In this document: piece by piece, positions 52,043 through 57,613 of the stretch
How the letters are laid out: every line of letters starts with the position of its first letter
Numbering within the stretch: position 1 is the stretch's first letter
Source of the DNA: Clostridiales bacterium
GTDB lineage: Bacteria > Bacillota > Clostridia > Lachnospirales > Lachnospiraceae
DNA: 57,613 nucleotides
NCBI GenBank assembly: GCA_019416265.1
Contig: DXXQ01000055.1
Location: forward strand, 1-57,613
Direction: 5' to 3'
Notes under the pieces: model-generated
What the model saw: the letters and a program-made list of their open reading frames with translations, nothing else
Databases searched by the model: none
Told to the model about the DNA's origin: nothing
Translations under genes and position numbers: made by a program

Positions 52043-53040
52043 GCCTGCTTATTCTTTCTGAAAAATTTAAAAAGATAGCACGCTCCCACACAGACTGCCA
52101 CAACGATCAGACTTCCGACAATGCCTGAAAAAGTAGTACCAAATACAGAATCAGATCCTTTGAAGGCATAATCCGGAAGTACGGAAGTTACCTCCTGTAT
52201 CGCTTCCGCCGTATGATGGATTCCGACCGCTGTGCTTTCGATTTCTGTGGAACCGGTCAATCTCTCAATGGACCACTCCAGTCCATCCGGATAAGAGGAT
52301 GCAACCAGAGATAAAATACCTCCGATAAATGTTGCTGCCACAGCGAGGATTGTCATCGTTTTTTTGAAAGTAAATCTTCCTTCTTTTGTTTCTTCTTTTG
52401 TACTGCAAAACAGCAGTTCCGGCCTTGCCTCATGGACAAACACAAGCACTGCCGCTGTAATCAATCCTTCTACCAGTCCAATGGCAAGATGAATCGGCTG
52501 CATTGCTCCCACAAAAGCAGTAAACGGCAGATCTGTAATCCCCGATGCCAGCGTCTCCAACGTTACACTGAATGCACCCATCTGCAGTGTAATCACACAG
52601 CCAAGGACAGATGCCAGAACAATCTTCGCCTTTGACATTCCATTTTTCATTATGGGCTTCCATATCAGGAGCGAACCTATAAAACATCCATAAAACGCCA
52701 TGTTCCATACATTACAGCCTAGAGCTAAAAGCCCTCCATCCGCAAACAACAGTCCCTGAATCAGAAGTACACCGATCATGGTCAGAAATCCGGCATAGGG
52801 GCCAAGCAGGGCTGACAGCAGCATACCACCGCATAAATGCCCGCTGGATCCTGTACCCGGAATAGTAAAATTAATCATCTGTGTGGCAAATACAAAAGCC
52901 CCCATAATTCCCATCACCGGAATCTTCTTTGTGTCCGTATCCAACCTCACCTTTTTCACTGAATAAGCTGCCGCTGCCGCCGAGCAAACATACATGATCC
53001 CCGCTACTGCAGGAGCAACCAGCGCATCTGCCATATGCAT
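52039..53040 (-). CDS. cbiM: Nickel/cobalt ECF substrate subunit CbiM fused to PDGLE/CbiN-like domain (NikMN)
   Basis: Metal-binding membrane subunit. 333 residues: the conserved N-terminus MHMADALVAP, whose His2 coordinates the metal, then GHLCGGMLLSALLGPYAGFL and GCNVWNMAFYGCFIG in the CbiM part (about 1-210). After a linker come a helix, the SSYPDGLEWSIERL motif of the PDGLE/CbiN-type domain and a final helix (about 230-330). The fused NikMN layout favours nickel, but cobalt cannot be excluded. The ATG at 53038-53040 has GGGAGG upstream. First gene of cbiM-cbiQ-cbiO-lysR. Confidence 0.93.
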   Translation of the reverse strand: MHMADALVAPAVAGIMYVCSAAAAAYSVKKVRLDTDTKKIPVMGIMGAFVFATQMINFTIPGTGSSGHLCGGMLLSALLGPYAGFLTMIGVLLIQGLLFADGGLLALGCNVWNMAFYGCFIGSLLIWKPIMKNGMSKAKIVLASVLGCVITLQMGAFSVTLETLASGITDLPFTAFVGAMQPIHLAIGLVEGLITAAVLVFVHEARPELLFCSTKEETKEGRFTFKKTMTILAVAATFIGGILSLVASSYPDGLEWSIERLTGSTEIESTAVGIHHTAEAIQEVTSVLPDYAFKGSDSVFGTTFSGIVGSLIVVAVCVGACYLFKFFRKNKQA

Positions 53041-53091
53041 ATCTTTTTCCTCCCTCTTCCCACTTTATCTTTGTGACATATCCTTTCATTT

Positions 53092-53137
53092 ATCATACCA
53101 AATCATATTTTGTGTACAAGCCCCCATAGGGGATATT
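53092..53137 (-). promoter_or_regulatory. cbiMQO-lysR promoter with shared 22-bp element
   Basis: TTGTAC (53114-53119), 16-bp spacer, TATGAT (53092-53097) on the minus strand. The shared element occupies 53116-53137: ATATCCCC, then TATGGGGGCTTGT in gene direction. It faces the divergent methyltransferase promoter 42 bp away, which has its own copy. Confidence 0.82.
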
Positions 53138-53178
53138 CATCTATTCAAATTTATCATGTATCTTTATTCCAGACAACA

Positions 53179-53225
53179 AATATCCCCCCGGGGAGCTTGT
53201 ACCTGCCGTTTATTTTTGCTATTCT
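53179..53225 (+). promoter_or_regulatory. Methyltransferase operon promoter with shared 22-bp element
   Basis: TTGTAC (53197-53202), 17-bp spacer, TATTCT (53220-53225) on the plus strand. The element at 53179-53200 reads ATATCCCC, CCGG, then GGAGCTTGT, in the same orientation relative to the gene as in the three other promoters. Confidence 0.82.
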
Positions 53226-53273
53226 TATTTTTGGAAAATATCATTATTCTTAATTTAGTAGAAAGCAGGAACT

Positions 53274-54032
53274 ATGCAGGGACAACTAAAAGAACTGGAA
53301 CAATACTGGAGCAACCGTGCGGAAGGGTATTCCATAGTAAATCAGGAAGAACTGGCCGGAGAACAGCGAGAAAAGTGGCTACATTATCTAAAAAAACACT
53401 TACCTGACAAATCCCCAAAAGAAACTGCCATACTTGACATAGGCACAGGCCCCGGATTCTTTGCTATCATTCTCGCAGAAGCAGGATACCAGATAACAGC
53501 TGTGGATTACACGGCAGAAATGCTAAAGCAGGCAAGAAAAAATGCAGGTTTACTGGCTGATTCCATTAACTGGATGGCAATGGATGCACAGCATCTTACA
53601 TTTGAAGATGACTTGTTTGATGTGATCGTAACGCGCAATCTTACCTGGAATCTCGACGAACCGGATCAGGCATACAGGGAATGGCACCGGGTATTAAAGC
53701 CGGGTGGAACACTGTTGAACTTTGACGCAAACTGGTATTCTTACCTCTTTGATGAGGAAAAGCGACATCTGTATGAAGAGGACCGGGCTAATGTTGCCAG
53801 GTTAAACCTGGAGGATCAATACACTTGTACGGATATTGACACAATGGAGACACTTGCACGGAACATGCCATTATCAAACATCCATCGTCCGGGATGGGAT
53901 AAAGAAATCCTCACTAAACTTGGCTTTTCTTCCATTCTGATTGAAGAAGATATGGGCGATCAGGTTTACAGCTTTATGGAAAGGATCAATAATGCGGCCA
54001 CACCATTATTCTGTGTGCAGGCATATAAGTAG
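53274..54032 (+). CDS. SAM-dependent methyltransferase, first of a tandem pair
   Basis: Class I (Methyltransf_11-type) enzyme of 252 residues. Motif I is ILDIGTGPGFFAI (about 52-64), post-I Asp in ITAVDYTAEML, then INWMAMDAQHLTFEDDLFDVI and the HRVLKPGGTLLNFD loop. The segment VTRNLTWNLDEPDQAYREW is nearly repeated in the next protein, so the two are paralogues. The ATG at 53274 has GCAGG 4 nt upstream. The substrate is unknown. The metal-regulon promoter suggests a role with nickel/cobalt, for example methylating a chelator or a metal-protein partner; that is inference. Confidence 0.88.
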   Translation: MQGQLKELEQYWSNRAEGYSIVNQEELAGEQREKWLHYLKKHLPDKSPKETAILDIGTGPGFFAIILAEAGYQITAVDYTAEMLKQARKNAGLLADSINWMAMDAQHLTFEDDLFDVIVTRNLTWNLDEPDQAYREWHRVLKPGGTLLNFDANWYSYLFDEEKRHLYEEDRANVARLNLEDQYTCTDIDTMETLARNMPLSNIHRPGWDKEILTKLGFSSILIEEDMGDQVYSFMERINNAATPLFCVQAYK

Positions 54033-54037
54033 ACGTT

Positions 54038-54799
54038 ATGGAATTTAAAGAGACGCTTCGCCCGGACTCCGGGGAGATCAAAAACAGAATTGTGAATTAT
54101 TGGACAAATCGCAGTCATGAATTCGGCGAGCTTCGTGAAAAAGAACAGGCTTCAGAAACCGGGCAGGCCTGGCTCGCGGAAATCACACAGAATATGCCTC
54201 AGACAGCAAATCCGCTTAAAATTCTGGATGTGGGCTGTGGAACCGGAATGTTTTCACTCATGCTGTCAGCCCAGGGACATGAAGTAGTTGGGATAGACCT
54301 GACAGAGCATATGATCCTGCATGCCAGAGAACTTGCTGCAAAACAGCATTCCTCCGCAAAATTTTACTGCATGGATGCCGAAAATCCTGACTTTCCAGAC
54401 GATACTTTTGATTTAATCATAACCCGCAACCTGACATGGACGCTTCCCCATGTCGAGCAGGCCTATACACAATGGTTCCGCATCCTAAAATATGGCGGAA
54501 TTCTGTTGAATTTCGATGCAGATTATGGGCATGACAGCTGCAACAAAGACAATTCTGTGCTTCCTCCTTCCCATGCACATCATTCCATGCCGCAGGAAAT
54601 GCTTCAGGAATGTGAAACAATCAAAAGCCAGCTTGATATTAGCTACAAATCTCGTCCTTCCTGGGATATGAAGCTTTTACTCAGTATTGGGTATACAGAA
54701 GTATCGGCAGATACCAGTATTTCCTCCAGAATATACAAAGACTATAGTGAATTTTTCAATCCAACCCCGATGTTTCTTATTCGTGCTGTAAAAAAATAA
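54038..54799 (+). CDS. SAM-dependent methyltransferase, second of a tandem pair
   Basis: 253 residues, class I fold: ILDVGCGTGMFSLML, EVVGIDLTEHMILHA, FYCMDAENPDFPDDTFDLI, and FRILKYGGILLNFDADYG. It shares with the first enzyme the ITRNLTWTLPHVEQAYTQW segment, which is more specific than the generic fold, so a common unusual substrate is likely. The ATG at 54038 lies 5 bp after the previous stop with no strong site, implying coupling. Terminator follows. Confidence 0.88.
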   Translation: MEFKETLRPDSGEIKNRIVNYWTNRSHEFGELREKEQASETGQAWLAEITQNMPQTANPLKILDVGCGTGMFSLMLSAQGHEVVGIDLTEHMILHARELAAKQHSSAKFYCMDAENPDFPDDTFDLIITRNLTWTLPHVEQAYTQWFRILKYGGILLNFDADYGHDSCNKDNSVLPPSHAHHSMPQEMLQECETIKSQLDISYKSRPSWDMKLLLSIGYTEVSADTSISSRIYKDYSEFFNPTPMFLIRAVKK

Positions 54800-54813
54800 T
54801 TGAAAAACCCGTT

Positions 54814-54846
54814 AAAAAAAAGCTGCCGATATGCAGCTTTTTCTTT
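54814..54846. terminator. Bidirectional terminator between methyltransferase and DJ-1-like genes
   Basis: Stem AAAAGCTGC/GCAGCTTTT with CGATAT loop, flanked by A7 on the left and TTTTTCTTT on the right, between convergent genes. Confidence 0.85.
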
Positions 54847-54876
54847 CTAAAAAATATCATTTTACAAAAACTTAAA

Positions 54877-55452
54877 TCAGGAATTCATCTCCTGATCCCA
54901 TTCATATCCAATTGCATCAGCGATACGAATCGCCACTTCCAGATCGACCAGATCACTGATCACCCCTAGCGACATGTCTATTCCCGCCATCGTAGAACTA
55001 CTGGAATAGTATTTTCCATCTGATATCCAACGCACATTCTGCTCACGGTCAATTTCTGCAGTAAACATTCTTTTCCAGTTTTCATCTCCCGGATAATCTG
55101 CAATTCTTCTGCGATATAAAAGTCCGGTTTGCGCCAACAGAGAAGAGCCATTTCCTACCATCATACAAGCATCTGCCTCCTGGGCTGCTGCTTTTATTAT
55201 TTTTAATGTTTTTTCCTCTAGGCAAAGTAATTTCTTTGCACCACGTCCACCCGGAATAACCAATATGTCTTCCACTTCCTGGGGTATCAGTATTTCTGTC
55301 CAGACCTTAACACCCTGACTGCTATTGACAATTCCTCCATTAACTGATAAATAATTCAAATAAAAATGTTCTGGTGCCTCACCAAAAATCTGTGCCGGTC
55401 CCAGGGCATCCATTGTTTCAAAATCATCAAACAAAACAATATTTACATTCAT
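54877..55452 (-). CDS. DJ-1/PfpI-like protein lacking the nucleophile cysteine
   Basis: 191 residues of the class I glutamine-amidotransferase-like DJ-1/PfpI fold: MNVNIVLFDDFETMDALGPAQIFG at the N-terminus and ILVIPGGRGAKKLL. The nucleophile elbow, normally containing a Cys (SVCTGA in related proteins), reads MMVGNGSSLLAQTGLL, with Asn at that place. So the protein is probably not a classic hydrolase and may bind a ligand. The ATG at 55450-55452 has AGGGG 7 nt upstream, preferred over one seven codons earlier. It lies 70 bp after the His-rich gene with no terminator, so likely in its operon and under the shared element. Confidence 0.82.
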   Translation of the reverse strand: MNVNIVLFDDFETMDALGPAQIFGEAPEHFYLNYLSVNGGIVNSSQGVKVWTEILIPQEVEDILVIPGGRGAKKLLCLEEKTLKIIKAAAQEADACMMVGNGSSLLAQTGLLYRRRIADYPGDENWKRMFTAEIDREQNVRWISDGKYYSSSSTMAGIDMSLGVISDLVDLEVAIRIADAIGYEWDQEMNS

Positions 55453-55522
55453 CGGACATCCCCTTTTAATCATTATTTAGATCCCATTTTCAAAACGATA
55501 GACCATTTAATAACGTTCTAAT

Positions 55523-55870
55523 TTATAATTCTGCTTTCTCCTCCATAATTTTCACAACATTAGCCAGTTTTTCATTACTCTTCCTGAAATCTGCTACTGC
55601 TTCCAATATTGCCTCCGCCACTGCCTTATCTTCTCCTAAACTAATTGCCATCTGTGCAAGTTCTTCTGCATGATGTGCATTATGATCCAGCATATATCTC
55701 AGCAAAGCCAGTGTCTTGTTTCTACTGTTCTCATCACTATAGGCATCTTCGTTCGAGTGCTTATGTTCTTCTACTTCCCCATGGCTATGACTGTGAACTG
55801 CTTCATCAGCATGGGGATGTTCATGTCCATGATGCACGAAATTACCATTTTCATCTTTGATCAAATGCAT
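55523..55870 (-). CDS. Histidine-rich putative nickel/cobalt-binding protein
   Basis: 115 residues. The N-terminal half is dense in His with Asp/Glu (HHGHEHPHADEAVHSHSHGE, about 13-32, then more to 41), a typical divalent-metal chelating tail. The C-terminal half is helical: LALLRYMLDHNAHHAEELAQMA, then SNEKLANVVKIM. Similar small proteins near cobalt/nickel transporters are often labelled cobalt transporter, but no membrane segment is seen, so a cytosolic metal buffer or chaperone is more likely. The ATG at 55868-55870 has AGGAG 7 nt upstream. The promoter carries the shared element. Confidence 0.82.
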   Translation of the reverse strand: MHLIKDENGNFVHHGHEHPHADEAVHSHSHGEVEEHKHSNEDAYSDENSRNKTLALLRYMLDHNAHHAEELAQMAISLGEDKAVAEAILEAVADFRKSNEKLANVVKIMEEKAEL

Positions 55871-55933
55871 AATCTGTCTCCTTCCGTAAAGAAATGATTA
55901 TTACCCGTATTATTCGGTTTTCACCTTATATTC

Positions 55934-55980
55934 AAATTATCAAATTATTTTCTATGTAACAAGCCACCTAGGGGGATATA
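55934..55980 (-). promoter_or_regulatory. His-rich/DJ-1-like operon promoter with shared 22-bp element
   Basis: TTGTTA (55957-55962), 17-bp spacer, TAATTT (55934-55939) on the minus strand. The element at 55959-55980 reads ATATCCCC, CTAG, then GTGGCTTGT in gene direction; it is the most diverged of the four copies. Confidence 0.78.
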
Positions 55981-56159
55981 TAGCTATTCATATTTTGCAT
56001 GCATATGTATTCTCCAATTTCTATAACAAGAAGAAGTTTCTCATGCAACTACTGCATCAAGCCCAAGACAATATTTTTCTCCTCCCCATTAAGATTAAAA
56101 TGTTATTTTACCAGCATCAATCCTACCATTTATTTGGCTTCATTTATAGAAAGACGTTT

Positions 56160-56400
56160 ATGATTTCACGAGCAAGATTCGCCCAAGCCGCTCCAAACTC
56201 ACTTCTGTGACTTTGGGCAGCCGGCAATCTTGATGGGGCTTCCGATCTTCGTTCCACTACGGTCCGCGCTAAACGCAGGTCCACTGGACCTGCAGCGCCC
56301 CCATACCCTCGGTTGCTGCACATTTTCTAAATGTGCGGTTTGGCTCCTATGAAATATAGTCGCAGCGTGACAATACAATCTTGTCACGGGAAAGGATAAG
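56160..56400 (+). other. oriT-like region upstream of mobC
   Basis: Non-coding stretch directly before mobC with inverted repeats GCAGGTCCA/TGGACCTGC (perfect, 1-nt loop, near 56275-56295) and GTGACAA/TTGTCAC (7-nt loop, near 56368-56390). In Tn1549-type elements the transfer origin lies just upstream of mobC, so this is the probable oriT; the nic site is not located. The 180 bp before it (55981-56160) are A/T-rich with nothing recognised. Confidence 0.55.
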
Positions 56401-56403
56401 TGC

Positions 56404-56757
56404 ATGGCAAGACCAAAAAAGGAAAAAGAATTGAAACACACCCATCGTATCTATCTCCGCCTTACAGATACAGAATATGAAATCGTGGCAGATCTTCCGG
56501 AACTGAAAAAACTGATTGCCGAGTTCGGGAAAATCGGCAGCAACTTAAATCAGATTGCCCGCCACTTCAACAGCGGCGGTATCCATTCACAGGAAATGAG
56601 AAAAGCAATCAATCAGAACCTTGCAAGAATTTATGAAATGAAATATGAGGTTCTGAAACTGGCAGGTGACTTTTCAACCATAGCTGATCAGTATTCGGAA
56701 TTGTCAAAAGGAGGACAGCATGGCAATCCTGAAACATATAGCAAGCAAAAACTCTGA
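56404..56757 (+). CDS. mobC: MobC-like relaxosome protein, probably internally deleted
   Basis: 117 residues: KHTHRIYLRLTDTEYEIV, then VADLPELKKLIAEFGKIGSNLNQIARHFNSGG and a helical tail. Family members from Tn1549-type elements have a ribbon-helix-helix segment of about 30 residues between the TDTEYEIV strand and a second YxIVADLPELKK. Here the two join at one YEIV, which suggests an in-frame deletion between short repeats. This comparison is from memory of the family. The ATG at 56404 lies 6 nt after GGAAAGGA. It overlaps the relaxase start by 38 bp. Confidence 0.78.
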   Translation: MARPKKEKELKHTHRIYLRLTDTEYEIVADLPELKKLIAEFGKIGSNLNQIARHFNSGGIHSQEMRKAINQNLARIYEMKYEVLKLAGDFSTIADQYSELSKGGQHGNPETYSKQKL

Positions 56758-57237
56758 CTATGGAGAAGCACAGCGTTACCTCATGTTCCAGCATGATGAA
56801 TATACAGGGAAACCTGTCCTGGACGAAAACGGAGAATTGATTCCCCGTGAGGAATATTATCTTGACGGACTGAACTGCGATCCGTTTACATTTGATCTGG
56901 AATGTAAGGAGCTAAATGCCAGATACCGTAAGAACCAGAAGTTTAACGAAATCAAATCCCATCATTATATCCTCAGCTTTGACCCGAAAGATGTTGCAGA
57001 AAACAGTCTGACCGGAGAACGGGCACAGCAGCTCGGACTGGAATATGCAAAAAAAATTTCCCTGGGCATCAGGCTCTGGTCTGTACCCATACGGATGGAC
57101 ACAACAGAAGCGGCAACATACATGTACATATCGTGATCAACAGTTTGCGAAAATTTGATGTGGATCCACAAAGTTTTATGGAACGGTTCTGTGATTCCCG
57201 TGCCGGGTATAAACACCATGTAACAAAACTCGGATAG
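56720..57237 (+). pseudogene. mobA: Truncated, frameshifted relaxase (Tn1549-type MobA, HUH)
   Basis: Start ATG 56720 with AAAGGAGG 5 nt upstream; MAILKHIASKNSDYGEAQRY and SHHYILSFDPKD are the usual relaxase N-terminus. At an A8 run (57049-57056) the frame breaks. One more A restores EYAKKNFPGHQALVCTHTDG and the HUH metal motif HVHIVIN (57121-57141), then AGYKHHVTK, after which a stop comes at 57237. As written the protein ends at 57136 (138 residues). Intact relaxases of this group run to roughly 400-500 residues, so both a frameshift and a 3' truncation are present. Confidence 0.88.
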
Positions 57238-57245
57238 TTTTAAAA

Positions 57246-57279
57246 CCATCATGTAAGATAATCTGCATGATGGATTTTT
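57246..57279 (+). terminator. Terminator after the relaxase remnant
   Basis: Perfect 8-bp stem CCATCATG/CATGATGG (57246-57253, 57266-57273) with 12-nt loop, then ATTTTTCTC on the plus strand. Confidence 0.75.
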
Positions 57280-57331
57280 CTCATAAAATAACGTGCCTGA
57301 ATCGTCCAAAAATATATGCTTTATCCCATCG

Positions 57332-57613
57332 TTAGGTGCTCCGAAAGACCCGTTTTAATCTGACGGAAAAGGCAGCGTTTAATTTGCCGAATAACAGTCT
57401 GTTCTTAAATCTACTTTCAGTTACAGTCATTGCTTGTGCCTCCTAAAGTTCAGCCCTTCGCCGATGTTTGCAACCATCGGTTTATTATGGCTTCTGCTGA
57501 CTTCTTGCCATTCGTTGTTACTACAAGTTTCTTACTCTGTTTCCACTTGCTGACAAGACCTCCCTTGGTACCACACGCCACTTTCTCTCCATCTATCTGC
57601 CACATTTACTACA
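57332..57613 (-). mobile_element. Group II intron fragment with vestigial reverse-transcriptase start, cut by window edge
   Basis: 57421-57613 on the minus strand closely matches the pre-ORF part of the intron at 43518-44006 (shared GGTTGCAAACATCGGCGAAG and ACAACGAATGGC blocks, scattered differences). It keeps AGGAGG and an ATG at 57428-57430, but the frame (MTVTESRFKNRLLFGKLNA) stops after 32 codons at 57332, where group II reverse transcriptases have 400 or more. No domain V is found between 57238 and 57420, so the 3' end is lost. The 5' end lies beyond the window. Confidence 0.75.

Noticed and set aside
49507..55980. The repeated 22-bp element as a CRISPR or transposon repeat
   Set aside because: Copies are far apart, always at the same place relative to a -10 box and in gene orientation, which fits an operator and not an array or insertion sequence end.
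55995..56210. Plus-strand 71-codon frame before the oriT-like region
   Set aside because: No ribosome-binding site, low-complexity A/T-rich composition, and it runs into the oriT-like region.
56199..56441. Minus-strand 80-codon frame opposite the oriT region and mobC start
   Set aside because: It overlaps the oriT inverted repeats and mobC; no ribosome-binding site or family resemblance.

Overview
The window reads as chromosomal DNA of a Gram-positive, endospore-forming anaerobe of the class Clostridia, most likely family Lachnospiraceae. Supporting signs are strong AGGAGG ribosome-binding sites, the sporulation block yabP-yabQ-divIC-spoIIE-tilS-hpt-ftsH, a CotS-like coat protein, CwlD, YabP/YabQ, a T-box before proS, a Tn1549-type mobilisation fragment and group II intron pieces of the kind common in gut Lachnospiraceae. 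The species cannot be fixed from the sequence alone.

Layout. 1-3100: sugar ABC importer (binding protein, two permeases) on the minus strand, with a terminator-like hairpin after the binding-protein gene. 3404-6710: sodium/alanine symporter and convergent recQ sharing one terminator. 6818-10223: fba, tRNA-Tyr, GH13 amylase. 10562-18305: housekeeping and sporulation run (ftsH, hpt, tilS, short spoIIE, divIC, yabQ, yabP, S4 protein, HU, mazG), all minus; the spoIIE promoter has the 21-bp spacing of Spo0A-activated sigma-A promoters. 18309-26585: pgcA, cotS-like, cca, proS with T-box, dCMP deaminase, rpiB, tsaC. 26680-33471: two tandem large membrane proteins (one DUF2298/YYY family), cwlD, GH18 protein. 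34166-43367: mecA, DUF1858 protein, 2[4Fe-4S] ferredoxin, MerR-type regulator, dnaB, rplI, gdpP, rpsR-ssb-rpsF, DUF951, sirtuin, class B sortase.

43518-44006 is an ORF-less group II intron sitting 4 nt after a Rho-independent terminator. 44256-55870 is a transition-metal acquisition island: a nickel/peptide ABC importer (nik/opp type), a CbiMQO ECF nickel/cobalt importer with a LysR regulator in the same operon, two tandem paralogous SAM methyltransferases, a DJ-1/PfpI-like protein without the usual nucleophile cysteine, and a histidine-rich protein. Four separate promoters in this island carry the same 22-bp element fused to the -35 box (16 of 22 positions identical in all four). This ties the importers, the methyltransferases and the histidine-rich protein into one regulon, and it is the main candidate for an undescribed system here. 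The nik operon also has a long leader with a terminator-like hairpin.

56160-57613 is a decayed mobile region: an oriT-like stretch, mobC with a probable internal deletion, a frameshifted and truncated relaxase, and the 5' part of a second, related group II intron whose reverse transcriptase is reduced to a start and a few codons.
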